Shown: in pieces, positions 46,571 to 54,999 of the stretch | Position numbering within the stretch: position 1 is the first letter of the stretch | Layout: each line of letters opens with the position of its first letter | Assembly (NCBI GenBank): GCA_030431985.1 | Contig: JAUIIB010000006.1 | Coordinates: 32,916-96,915 of the forward strand | Reading direction: 5' to 3' | From: Gammaproteobacteria bacterium | Lineage (GTDB): Bacteria > Pseudomonadota > Gammaproteobacteria > Burkholderiales > Nitrosomonadaceae | DNA length: 64,000 bases | Program-made: the position numbers and the translations under genes | The notes under the pieces: generated by a model | The model's database searches: none | The model's input: the letters and a program-made list of their open reading frames with translations, nothing else | Told to the model about the DNA's origin: nothing

Positions 46571-47197
46571 ATGGCAGCAAAGACTACAGCATCAACTACT
46601 GAGACCGTAGCATGGCGTCCTGATTTTGACGCAATTGCAAACTGGATTAAACCGAACACGAAAATTCTGGATCTGGGCTGCGGTGACGGCGCTCTGCTTA
46701 AATACCTGCAACAGGAGCGCAGTGTCTTTGGTTACGGTGTTGAAATTGATGACAAAAACGTTTTGAGTTGTTTACAAAACGGTATTAATGTTATCCAAAA
46801 CGACCTGGAGTCCGGCCTTTCAAGCTTCGCTACCGATTCGTTCGATTACGTCATTTTGTCTCAAACGCTGCAGGCCATGAAACATACCGAGGACATTCTT
46901 CAGGAAATGCTTCGCGTCGGCAGAGAAGGCATCGTATCATTCCCCAACTTCGGCCACTGGAAGAACCGGCTACAGGTAATCTGCGGCCATATGCCCGTCT
47001 CCGAATCCCTGCCTTACCATTGGTACGACACACCCAACATCCACCTCTGTACGCTTGGCGATTTTGAAGAACTCTGTCATCAATGCCACGCCAACATTCT
47101 TGAATGCCGCGTCATGAGTGGTGACCATCAAGTCACAGTGTTACCTAATTTGATGGGAAAACTGGCATTTTACCGGTTCGAACGACAAATGAAGTAG
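46571..47197 (+). CDS. metW: Methionine biosynthesis protein MetW
   Basis: A 208-residue methyltransferase-fold protein that works with MetX. ATG at 46571 follows metX by 13 nt. ILDLGCGDGALLKYLQQERS is the SAM-type motif, and FDYVILSQTLQAMKH and the C-terminal VSFPNFGHWKNRLQVICGHM are diagnostic of MetW. Required with MetX for homoserine acylation in some proteobacteria. Confidence 0.95.
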   Translation: MAAKTTASTTETVAWRPDFDAIANWIKPNTKILDLGCGDGALLKYLQQERSVFGYGVEIDDKNVLSCLQNGINVIQNDLESGLSSFATDSFDYVILSQTLQAMKHTEDILQEMLRVGREGIVSFPNFGHWKNRLQVICGHMPVSESLPYHWYDTPNIHLCTLGDFEELCHQCHANILECRVMSGDHQVTVLPNLMGKLAFYRFERQMK

Positions 47198-47260
47198 AGT
47201 TGACAGCATGGTTTCTTCTGCGGATACTACATTGCGATATTCTTCGAGAGGACATTGCAA

Positions 47261-48127
47261 ATGGGCTTTAAAGATGAATTGGCGTATGTTGAACTTGTTA
47301 AAAAAGACGTTACTTTTGGCCATTTCATTAACCCTGATACAATCCGTAGCGAACCGGACTGCACCGACTTAATCCAGAAATACCGCATCGCCGCCCAAAA
47401 ACGCGAATGCGATTACACCCAGCATCGGCAGCTATTCTCCAACCATCATCCATTTATCGACTACGTCGAAAAAATAGTACAATGCCCGCACCCCAATATC
47501 GAGCAATGTACACCCAAATATTACGCTGACTTAATATACTACCTGCATTGTCAACCTGAAATCCGTCATATCTGTGAGGTGGGTGTTTTTCTCGGCGGAG
47601 GCAGCGCCTACCTTGCACAGTTTGCCGTCGAACGGAACCTGACATTGGATCTAATTGACCTTAACATCATGTTTCTCGGGTACACCTACGAGCGCATCTT
47701 ATCTATCATTCCGGAAGCTGCGGCTAATATCAGAATTTTTCACGGCGACTTTCCAGCTTATATCGATGCCGGACATCTCACCAAGCAGCCAAAGCAAACT
47801 GTGTTTGCACAGTTTGACGCTTCCCACCGCTTCCCGGATGTTGTCAAAGACATGACATGTATTGGTAAAAATCAGGCGCAGTTTTATGCTTTTGCAATCC
47901 AGGATACCCATTTACGCAGCAAACTGATTGAAGCAGAAGTATTTGTTGATTTGGCTGTACAGGCGGTCTTTGGGTCACGCATGAGTTATGTTGAAATCGG
48001 CACCCAAACAGGTCCTAAAGCATACAATTTTCCCAATAGCGAATGGATGCTCTATACTCGCCCTAATGCGCCTGAAGGTATACTGCTAGAATTGAATCGG
48101 AATCAACCTGAATATTTTGGTAATTAA
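47261..48127 (+). CDS. SAM methyltransferase-like protein of unknown role
   Basis: A 288-residue protein. ATG at 47261 is preferred (GAGAGGA eight bases upstream) to the in-frame TTG at 47255. The centre has CEVGVFLGGGSAYLAQFAVE and LDLIDLNIMFLG, resembling the glycine loop and acidic strand end of a Rossmann methyltransferase, reminiscent of CmcI-like enzymes. The C-terminus (YVEIGTQTGPKAYNFP, EWMLYTRPNAPEG) is not one I know. It sits between metW and the convergent ampG gene. Confidence 0.6.
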   Translation: MGFKDELAYVELVKKDVTFGHFINPDTIRSEPDCTDLIQKYRIAAQKRECDYTQHRQLFSNHHPFIDYVEKIVQCPHPNIEQCTPKYYADLIYYLHCQPEIRHICEVGVFLGGGSAYLAQFAVERNLTLDLIDLNIMFLGYTYERILSIIPEAAANIRIFHGDFPAYIDAGHLTKQPKQTVFAQFDASHRFPDVVKDMTCIGKNQAQFYAFAIQDTHLRSKLIEAEVFVDLAVQAVFGSRMSYVEIGTQTGPKAYNFPNSEWMLYTRPNAPEGILLELNRNQPEYFGN

Positions 48128-48128
48128 T

Positions 48129-49532
48129 TTACTTGTCCTTAAACGTTTGCAGAGACACTGCGCTCCCTTCAAATCGCGCCTGACCTGCCAGACCAACCAG
48201 AAATAACACCGGCAGGCCCAACAATGCCGTTGCAATAAAAAAATTTTCATAACCGTACGCATCGACAAACTGGCCACTGAAACCAGCGACAAATTTGGGT
48301 AGCAACAACATGACCGAACTGAATAGTGCATATTGTGTCGCCGAGTAAGCGGTATTGGTTAACCCCGACAGGTAAGCGATAAACGCGCTGGAGGCAATAC
48401 CCGCAGATAGGTTATCCGCCGAAATAGTAAACACCAATCCGCTGACATCATGACCGCGCCCGGCTAGCCATACAAACAGCAAATTGGTAGCTGCAGACAA
48501 TACTGCACCGATAAACAATGTACGCATTATGCCAATGCGCGCAATCAGCAGACCACCAACAGCCGCACCCAGAACCGTCATAAGTACCCCGTAGACTTTT
48601 GAGACCGTCGCCACCTCGTCCTTGGTATAACCCATATCAACATAAAATGGATTACTCATCACACCCATCACCACATCGGATATCCGGTACAACGCTATCA
48701 GTGCAAGAATGACCAGTGCCTGTTTGCCATGCTGCATGATGAAATCCCTGAACGGCGCGACTAACGCGCCATACAGCCATACCAAACTGTTTTTCAGCCG
48801 ATCGTTCAGGTGCCAATTAGCGATCACCTGACGTGCATAATGTTCATTCTCGGACTGCAGCACATTAAATGGCGTGTTTGGTTCACGAATAATCAATGTT
48901 GTGACAATCCCAATACTCATACATCCTGCCATCACCAGATACGCAAACCGCCAGGGTTCATAGTCATAGGTTGCACCAGACACATCGACGGCTGATGCGA
49001 TCCACAATACACCGGCAGACGCCAGAATCATCGCCACGCGGTAACCGGCCTGGTAAGTTGCCGCCATAGCGCCCTGCAATTCAAGTGCTACCGCTTCGAT
49101 GCGGTAAGCATCCAGCGCAATATCCTGAGTCGCGGAGGCAAATGCAACCGCGAGGGCGAAAAATACCATATGCGACAGATTAAGCACAGGATCAGTCATC
49201 GCCATACCCACCAGTGCTGAGGCAATAACAATTTGCGAAAGCAACAGCCAGGCGCGCCGCCTGCCTAGCAAATGAGTCAAAACCGGCAACGGCATACGAT
49301 CGACCAGCGGCGACCACAACCATTTGAAGCTATATGCCAAACCGATCCAGCTCAGATGCCCGATGGTCGCGCGATCGATACCTGCTTCGCGCAGCCAGAA
49401 TGATAATGTGCCCAAAATCAACAACAACGGCAGCCCAGCGGAGAAACCCAGCATCAGCATGCCCAGCACACGTGGATGCGCATAAATCTTCAGCGTTTTA
49501 ATCCAGTCAGAGGCCGTATTGGGTTTCATCAT
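48129..49532 (-). CDS. ampG: AmpG-like muropeptide MFS permease
   Basis: A 467-residue major-facilitator protein that imports anhydro-muropeptides for cell-wall recycling. The N-terminal block LGFSAGLPLLLILGTLSFWL and IDRATIGHLSWIGLAYSFKW, with PLVDRMPLPVL, are characteristic of AmpG. About twelve or more helices. It overlaps the upstream exonuclease gene by four bases (ATGA) and converges with the preceding gene almost without a gap. Confidence 0.92.
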   Translation of the reverse strand: MMKPNTASDWIKTLKIYAHPRVLGMLMLGFSAGLPLLLILGTLSFWLREAGIDRATIGHLSWIGLAYSFKWLWSPLVDRMPLPVLTHLLGRRRAWLLLSQIVIASALVGMAMTDPVLNLSHMVFFALAVAFASATQDIALDAYRIEAVALELQGAMAATYQAGYRVAMILASAGVLWIASAVDVSGATYDYEPWRFAYLVMAGCMSIGIVTTLIIREPNTPFNVLQSENEHYARQVIANWHLNDRLKNSLVWLYGALVAPFRDFIMQHGKQALVILALIALYRISDVVMGVMSNPFYVDMGYTKDEVATVSKVYGVLMTVLGAAVGGLLIARIGIMRTLFIGAVLSAATNLLFVWLAGRGHDVSGLVFTISADNLSAGIASSAFIAYLSGLTNTAYSATQYALFSSVMLLLPKFVAGFSGQFVDAYGYENFFIATALLGLPVLFLVGLAGQARFEGSAVSLQTFKDK

Positions 49533-50299
49533 TGCGCGTCGTAATGAATAATCAATGGTGCATGATCCGAAAATCGTGAATCCTTATAAATAGAGGCTCG
49601 AGTGGCTTTACCGGCAACCTCAGGTGTGGCAATCTGATAATCGATGCGCCAACCGACATTCTTGGCCCAGGCTTGACCACGATTAGACCACCAGGTGTAT
49701 TGATCCGGATCGGGATTGAGCCGGCGAAATACGTCGACATAGCCGATCTCATCGAAAACCCGCGTCAACCATTCGCGCTCCTCCGGCAGAAAACCGGAAT
49801 TTTTCTGATTGGAACGCCAGTTTTTCAAATCAATTTCCTTGTGTGCAATATTCCAGTCACCACATAGAATAATATCGCGTTCACTGTTAATTAATGCCTG
49901 CAAAAACGGATAAAAATGCTCCAAAAAGAAAATCTTGGATGCCTGGCGGTGATCGCCACTTGATCCAGATGGTAGATACAGCGAAATCACACTTAAATTG
50001 CCGAAATCGGCCTGAAGGAAACGCCCTTCCTGATCGATTTCCTCGATGCCGATACCTTCAACGATGTTGTCCGGCTGATTGCGGCAATAGATGCCGACAC
50101 CGCTATAACCCTTTCTTTGGGCACAATGAAAGTAACTGTAATAACCTTCTGGCGCAATAATTTCATCACTTAGATCGGGCAACTGCGCCTTGAGCTCCTG
50201 TACGCATACAATATCAGCCGCCTGTTCTGGCATCCATTGAAAAAGGCCTTTTCTGGCAGCGGCGCGCACGCCGTTAACATTCAGCGTTATAATCTGCAT
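49529..50299 (-). CDS. xth: Exodeoxyribonuclease III
   Basis: A 256-residue AP endonuclease/3'-5' exonuclease for base-excision repair. Key motifs are LNVNGVRAAARKGLFQWM, DIVCVQELKAQ (metal-site Glu), LYLPSGSSGDHRQ, ILCGDWNIAHKEIDLKNW (Asp/Asn pair) and FSDHAPLIIHYD (catalytic Asp-His). Divergent from pyrE, with only 18 nt between the two start codons, so the promoters must overlap the coding starts. Confidence 0.93.
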   Translation of the reverse strand: MQIITLNVNGVRAAARKGLFQWMPEQAADIVCVQELKAQLPDLSDEIIAPEGYYSYFHCAQRKGYSGVGIYCRNQPDNIVEGIGIEEIDQEGRFLQADFGNLSVISLYLPSGSSGDHRQASKIFFLEHFYPFLQALINSERDIILCGDWNIAHKEIDLKNWRSNQKNSGFLPEEREWLTRVFDEIGYVDVFRRLNPDPDQYTWWSNRGQAWAKNVGWRIDYQIATPEVAGKATRASIYKDSRFSDHAPLIIHYDAQ

Positions 50300-50317
50300 A
50301 TTTAATTGTCACCAAAA

Positions 50318-50959
50318 ATGTCCGATTTCAGGCAAGCATTTATCAAATTTGCCATTGACCGTAAGGTACTCTGCTTCGGCGAATTTAAAACCAAAGCGGG
50401 CCGTTTGTCGCCTTATTTTTTTAATGCCGGATTGTTTAACGACGGCGATGCACTCCGGCAACTGGGTCAATTCTACGCGAAAGCTATCCTCGCTGCTGAG
50501 CTTCCGTTTGATATGCTGTTCGGCCCGGCTTATAAAGGCATTCCGCTGGTTAGTTCAATTGCCATTGCGCTGGCGGAGATGGGTCATAATTATCCCTTCT
50601 GCTTTAACCGCAAGGAAATCAAAGATCATGGTGAAGGCGGCATACAAGTCGGCGCACCGTTGACGGGCCGGGTGCTAATCGCCGACGACGTCATTTCCGC
50701 CGGTACATCAGTACGTGAATCCGTCGACTTGATTACCCACGCAAACGCCACACCGCGCGGTGTCGTCATCGCTCTCGATCGTATGGAGCGTGGTACGGGG
50801 GAACTGTCTGCGGTACAGGAAGTTCAACAGACGCATGGCATACCCGTGGTCAGCATTATCAATCTGAATGACCTCACGCATTATCTGCAGACCAGCAAAA
50901 ACAACGCACATCATCTAAAAGCTGTTGAGCAATATCGACAAAGGTATGGCGTCAGCTGA
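50318..50959 (+). CDS. pyrE: Orotate phosphoribosyltransferase
   Basis: A 213-residue enzyme of pyrimidine synthesis, joining orotate to PRPP. ATG at 50318 starts the normal N-terminus (MSDFRQAFIKFAID); a TTG at 50306 is in frame. The substrate block KTKAGRLSPYFFNAGLF, the FNRKEIKDHGEGG loop and the PRPP motif VLIADDVISAGTSVRE are intact. The last 40 residues have a diverged relic copy at 52881-53024. Confidence 0.96.
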   Translation: MSDFRQAFIKFAIDRKVLCFGEFKTKAGRLSPYFFNAGLFNDGDALRQLGQFYAKAILAAELPFDMLFGPAYKGIPLVSSIAIALAEMGHNYPFCFNRKEIKDHGEGGIQVGAPLTGRVLIADDVISAGTSVRESVDLITHANATPRGVVIALDRMERGTGELSAVQEVQQTHGIPVVSIINLNDLTHYLQTSKNNAHHLKAVEQYRQRYGVS

Positions 50960-51430
50960 TTGAGGGAAGTCTGCAGACTGTACGGATGATGGAACAAACC
51001 ATTAACCATCAAATAATTCAATTCGTAATAACTTGGCCATTGCCACATTTCCATATGATAGGGAAAGATTATTCTATGTATTTACGCAAGAACTATCTTC
51101 GTATTTACTGCTGATACAGCTTCAGTTTCACAATTTGGCTTAACAAACTGAAATGTTTGTCCAGTGTATAAATCAGGACGTTATTGTCCATCATGTACTG
51201 CGCAAATAACCAATCCAACCGATTGATCACCCAGTGCTTACATTAGCCGCAATTGCGCGGTGTAGTTTGATAGGCCACTGTGATTTCTGTGCTTCTTCGT
51301 TTAAACAATTTACCGGTAACGACAATTAATGGCAACACAGACCGAGCTATCGCGGTACAATTTAATAGCGCTTAACGAATACATCAGAATACATCAGCAT
51401 TTTTGACTACCCTATAACCGGGATCTAATT
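50960..51430. other. Intergenic region downstream of pyrE, 471 nt
   Basis: Contains the PIN-domain relic on the minus strand and the promoter region of the sigma-factor gene. No intact gene is seen. The palindrome GTCTGCAGAC follows the pyrE stop by nine bases but lacks a U-tract. Confidence 0.5.
51105..51230 (-). pseudogene. C-terminal relic of a PIN-domain (VapC-like) toxin
   Basis: The reverse strand reads about 40 codons in one frame, from HWVINRLDWLFAQYMMDN through NVLIYTLDKHFSLLSQIVKL to a TAA at 51105-51107. The YTLDKHF segment followed by a short helix and a hydrophobic end is the usual C-terminus of VapC-type PIN ribonucleases. The N-terminal part with its acidic residues is missing, a stop lies just upstream in frame, and no antitoxin gene is seen. 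A dead fragment. Confidence 0.55.
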
Positions 51431-51988
51431 GTGGATATTGATACACAATTAATACAACAAATTACAAAACAAGACCGCCAGGCATTGGCTCAATTATATG
51501 AGCGGCATGTTATGCAAATGCTCGCCGTTGCGGTCAAAATTCTTAAGTCGCAAAAAGATGCCGAAGATCTGATACATGACGTGTTTCTTGAAATTTGGAA
51601 CAAGGCAGGAGATTTTGACGCTTCGCGTAGCGCGGTACGCACTTGGATTCTAATGCGCGTTCGTAGCCGGGCGATTGATCGATTGCGAAGCAGAACGCAT
51701 AGACAAAAAGTGTTTTCCACGGATAGCTATGACGAAGCCGAGCTGGTTCAAACCGGTCCGTCTCAGGATCAATTAGCCGAGTGGCACCACGCGCGTTCTG
51801 CAGTCGAACGCCTGCCCGAGACACAATATAACGTCATTGTATTGAGTTATTTTGAAGGCCTAACCTGTACTGAGATCGCTGAACGATGTCAAATACCGGT
51901 GGGAACAGTCAAATCCAGATTATCTACTGCAATACAGCACTTGCGTTATGCGCTGGAATCGAGGCGGGAGAAAACACATGCCCAATGA
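51431..51988 (+). CDS. ECF RNA polymerase sigma factor
   Basis: A 185-residue sigma-70 family factor starting with GTG. Region 2 spans about residues 20-90 (AQLYERHVMQMLAVAVKILK, then QKDAEDLIHDVFLEIW and RTWILMRVRSRAIDRLRS), and region 4 about 125-175 with the helix-turn-helix LTCTEIAERCQIPVGTVKSR. It overlaps the cupin anti-sigma gene by 11 bases, the usual arrangement for RpoE-ChrR type pairs responding to oxidative or singlet-oxygen stress. The regulon cannot be seen. Confidence 0.92.
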   Translation: MDIDTQLIQQITKQDRQALAQLYERHVMQMLAVAVKILKSQKDAEDLIHDVFLEIWNKAGDFDASRSAVRTWILMRVRSRAIDRLRSRTHRQKVFSTDSYDEAELVQTGPSQDQLAEWHHARSAVERLPETQYNVIVLSYFEGLTCTEIAERCQIPVGTVKSRLSTAIQHLRYALESRREKTHAQ

Positions 51989-52607
51989 AGATAATAAATT
52001 GGCCGAATTCGCATTAAAAATTCTCGATCCAGAAACCGAACAGGCTTTACGAGCCGAGATCGAGTCGTCCGCATCCAGTCGGTCGGCATTACGGGAAATT
52101 GAGGATGCACTAACACTGCTGGCCGATGCTGAACAACCCATCGCTCCCTCAACACAACTGCGTGATCGTGTACTGAATGCCTTACAGCGCGAGACACGCT
52201 TTGCCGGTTTCGCCGAACGGCTGTCTGATTTCTTCAACTTGCAACGAGAGACTATTGAGAAACACCTATCAAGCCTGGATCACGTGTCAGCGAAAACATG
52301 GCAAATCGACGCGTTTCCCGGCACACACTTGTATCATTTAGATGGCGGGCCGCTTATCGAAGCAAACGCGGACTGCGGCTTGGTTTATGTCGAACCTGGT
52401 CAAAAAATCGCTACGCACCGCCACTTGGGTGAAGAACACTCATTCATACTTCAGGGTCAACTTAAAGAAGACAACGGTGCTATTTTTTATCCTGGTGATT
52501 ACATGCACCGGTCGGCCGGGTCGGTGCATGCGCTTCAGTCTGTGGGAAACGAACCACTGATTTTTGCCGCGATATTAATCGAAGGCCTGGAATTTATTGA
52601 CGAATAA
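51978..52607 (+). CDS. ChrR-like cupin anti-sigma factor without zinc motif
   Basis: A 209-residue protein coupled to the sigma factor. ATG at 51978 (GGGAG nine bases upstream) is chosen. The N-terminal 80 residues are helical (MPNEDNKLAEFALKILDPET), as in anti-sigma domains, but lack the His-x3-Cys-x2-Cys zinc motif of ChrR and RsrA. Residues about 125-205 form a cupin: THRHLGEEHSFILQGQLKED and YPGDYMHRSAGSVHA supply three or four His plus Glu as metal ligands. It probably holds the sigma factor inactive and senses a small oxidant or metal through the cupin. Confidence 0.82.
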   Translation: MPNEDNKLAEFALKILDPETEQALRAEIESSASSRSALREIEDALTLLADAEQPIAPSTQLRDRVLNALQRETRFAGFAERLSDFFNLQRETIEKHLSSLDHVSAKTWQIDAFPGTHLYHLDGGPLIEANADCGLVYVEPGQKIATHRHLGEEHSFILQGQLKEDNGAIFYPGDYMHRSAGSVHALQSVGNEPLIFAAILIEGLEFIDE

Positions 52608-53188
52608 ACTTCAAACGAAAAGCAGCTTGGAGTTTTAATATCCGGATTGCTTGTCTATTTTTAAAAACCCGTTAATTAACCACTTCGGGCTCGTTTTTCG
52701 AGCAAAATTATCGGCGTTCTTGTTGCTGTTTTTGTTCCTTGGATGTGCTTCAAACGGTTCGATCTGAATCAAATCTAAATGATCGATAACGGAATGTATT
52801 AGCCGTGGCGGGAATCGGCCATTTATTTTAAGTGTTCAGAAAATACCCTAGGTTTGCAGGTTAGCTGATTCACATTATGACGAATCATTCGAAAACGCAA
52901 CACGGAAGAATTGACTTCAATACTAAAAGCGCAACAGTCGTATGGCATGCCGATGATCGGCATTATTAATTTAAACAATCTGATGCATTATCTACCGATA
53001 GACAAAAACTATGTGATCATTTGACCGTAATAAAACCAAAACAACACTTGTGTCAACTTGTTTGAACAGCTGAGACAACTACCCGCAACTCCCGTAATTA
53101 CTACTTAAAACCACTCAATACGGATGCAAGAGCGCACACAATATTATCCCCTGGATGGTCGTGGCCTCAGCTTTTTAATAAAGATACT
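52608..53188. other. Non-coding region with relics, 581 nt
   Basis: Holds the pyrE-tail relic and a short frame ending in a lipobox-like LLLFLFLGCASNGSI with stop at 52765-52767 and no start codon in frame, perhaps the remains of a small lipoprotein. No intact gene is seen. Confidence 0.45.
52881..53024 (+). pseudogene. Relic of the pyrE 3' end
   Basis: In one open frame ending at TGA 53022-53024 the sequence reads RIIRKRNTEELTSILKAQQ, then SYGMPMIGIINLNNLMHYLP and IDKN. It matches the end of the PyrE protein upstream (DRMERGTGELSAVQEVQQTH, then GIPVVSIINLNDLTHYLQTS and KN) in order and without gaps through most of its length. DNA identity is also obvious, for example GCATTAT followed by AAT and CATTATCT. 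It is truncated at the 5' side and diverged, so it is an old duplicate or the end of a second, replaced pyrE. Confidence 0.75.
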
Positions 53189-53335
53189 CTATTCTGCCGA
53201 AGCGACCAACTCATCCGTAACCGCAGAACTTGAAGGACCAGGCGAAACCGTCTCCTCCTTATTTGAGGTATATGATATACAACCACTCAAGGCCAGTAGA
53301 GCAAATGTAACAATTAATAATTTTAAGTTATTCAT
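53189..53335 (-). CDS. Small lipoprotein (48 aa)
   Basis: ATG at 53335, TAG at 53189-53191. The protein starts with a good lipoprotein signal (MNNLKLLIVTFALLALSGCI), with the lipidated cysteine at residue 19, and a 30-residue polar mature part rich in Ser, Glu and Pro. AAGGAT lies about ten bases upstream. The longer plus-strand frame over the same place has no such features. Resembles entericidin-sized lipoproteins; function unknown. Confidence 0.65.
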   Translation of the reverse strand: MNNLKLLIVTFALLALSGCISYTSNKEETVSPGPSSSAVTDELVASAE

Positions 53336-53782
53336 TTTTTATCCTTATTTATCCTCATTAAAAACCCAATACGAAAGACAATGATTAATCCGATATAGAC
53401 TTATACTTCCACCAAGAGTTTTCGACTACACGCAAAATAATCACAAAAACTACTACTATATAACTGGCTTATTTCATACAATAATAGCTTGATAACTATT
53501 ATCTAAATATAATATCACAGTTGCCGTGACCGGCTTACATTGTGATCGGGATTAGATCATCTTGTAGGTATAGAAATATCGGAAATTTGCACTGTTCTCA
53601 TTTTTACCATTTAATACAATGTCTCTCACTCATTGGCAAATCCAAGTAGCTTTACACAACTACATATCGGCCAAAATCATGCTGGGAAATAACCTTCCAT
53701 GTCATAATATCTGAAATACGATTCCAAGCTCATGAATTGATTTGGGCACTTCTCATCCACACAATATTTAAGGAAAACTATC
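53336..53782. other. Intergenic region, 447 nt
   Basis: A/T-rich spacer between the divergent small lipoprotein and the ferritin-like gene. I see no gene, RNA or clear iron-regulated operator; AAGGA stands before the ferritin-like start. Confidence 0.5.
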
Positions 53783-54316
53783 GTGAAACAACCGTTTAAA
53801 GCAGATCTCAAAGCGATACAAAAACGCGCACGTGAAAAAATGATGGATGGTGCGGTAACAGATGCCTATAAAGCCGACCGCAAACAGGTTATAGCGGTTT
53901 TGAATGAAGTGTTGGCTACGGAAATTGTGTGTATATTGCGGTATAGGAACCACTATTATTGTGCAAAAGGCATCAATGCCGATCCGATTGCTCAGGAATT
54001 CCTGACCCACGCCAACGAAGAACAAATGCATGCGGACTGGGTAAGTGTGCGTATCAATCAACTTGGCGGCACACCGAATTGGTCGCCGGAAGGTCTCGCG
54101 ACACGTTCGCACGCTAAATATGCAGAAGGCGACACACTAAAAGAAATGATTAAGGAAGACCTGGTCGCCGAGCGGATCGCCATCCAGACCTACTCCGAAA
54201 TTATCCGCTGGCTGGAAAACGATGATCCGACTACACGCCGAATGATTGAAGACATTCTCAAAGAAGAAGAACATCATGCAGACGACCTCGCCGGCATGCT
54301 GGAAGAAATGGACTAA
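53783..54316 (+). CDS. Ferritin-like (bacterioferritin-type) protein
   Basis: A 177-residue four-helix-bundle protein of the ferritin-like superfamily, probably di-iron and used for iron storage or peroxide protection. Ligand-type residues are seen in the expected places: VLATEIVCILRYRNHYY (Glu), HANEEQMHADWV (Glu-x2-His), KEDLVAERIAIQTY (Glu) and EDILKEEEHHADDLAG (Glu-x2-His). It has a 30-residue basic N-terminal extension, as some Dps-like proteins do. ATG at 53783 has AAGGA upstream. Gene is separate from its neighbours. Confidence 0.82.
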   Translation: MKQPFKADLKAIQKRAREKMMDGAVTDAYKADRKQVIAVLNEVLATEIVCILRYRNHYYCAKGINADPIAQEFLTHANEEQMHADWVSVRINQLGGTPNWSPEGLATRSHAKYAEGDTLKEMIKEDLVAERIAIQTYSEIIRWLENDDPTTRRMIEDILKEEEHHADDLAGMLEEMD

Positions 54317-54373
54317 TACTGCACTTATTCGTGTCATGTCTTAGTCAATAACAATAAATTTAGATAAAAAGAT

Positions 54374-54961
54374 ATGGTTCCCTATATTTATAATCTGCCG
54401 ATGCTGAAAGAGTTTTCTCAGTGTGTTTATGTTGAGAATGGCATCCAGGCTGAGGAAATTCAAAAAATCAATTCATATTGGGACAACCAGCGTAGCGAAC
54501 AAGCCATTATTGAAGGTGGAGCAAAGCCTGTCGATGAAGCGCTCAGAAAAACCGCTATTCTAGGTCTGGAACATAATGCCACACATCAATGGCTCTACGA
54601 TCGCATTTCAAAATACGCCATTCAGCAAAACAACGAGCGATATTTTTTCGATATCCGGGGTATTTTTGAATCGCTGCAACTCATGGATTATGGCGCGGGC
54701 GACTTTTTCGACTGGCATCTTGATTTTGGCGGCGGCTTTTCATCGGTGCGCAAATTAAGCGTGACCGTTCAGCTTTCCGATCCGAACGATTACGAAGGCG
54801 GGGATTTGCAGTTTATGAGTAACAAGGATATTGTCAGCGCACCCAGAACGCAAGGCACCGTGATTATCTTTCCATCTTTTGTGATTCACCGTATCGCACC
54901 CATTACAAAAGGGCAAAGACGGTCTATTGTCGGCTGGATTTCCGGCCCGCCATATCGGTAA
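54374..54961 (+). CDS. 2-oxoglutarate/Fe(II)-dependent oxygenase
   Basis: A 195-residue PKHD-type prolyl-hydroxylase-like oxygenase. The iron triad is H115-x-D117 (FDWHLDFGG) and H172 (FVIHRIAPI), with the 2-oxoglutarate arginine at 182/183 (KGQRRSIVGWISGPPYR). The QLSDPNDYEGGDLQF strand pair is typical of the family, as in PiuC/YbiX-like enzymes linked to iron uptake. It lies 57 nt after the ferritin-like gene, so both may belong to iron handling. Confidence 0.87.
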   Translation: MVPYIYNLPMLKEFSQCVYVENGIQAEEIQKINSYWDNQRSEQAIIEGGAKPVDEALRKTAILGLEHNATHQWLYDRISKYAIQQNNERYFFDIRGIFESLQLMDYGAGDFFDWHLDFGGGFSSVRKLSVTVQLSDPNDYEGGDLQFMSNKDIVSAPRTQGTVIIFPSFVIHRIAPITKGQRRSIVGWISGPPYR

Positions 54962-54999
54962 TCGATTGTTTCATGGTTAAACCACTCGCTTAATATTGC

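Noticed and set aside
53124..53384. Plus-strand 86-codon frame
   Set aside because: The minus strand has a lipoprotein gene with signal and Shine-Dalgarno at the same place; the plus-strand frame has neither.
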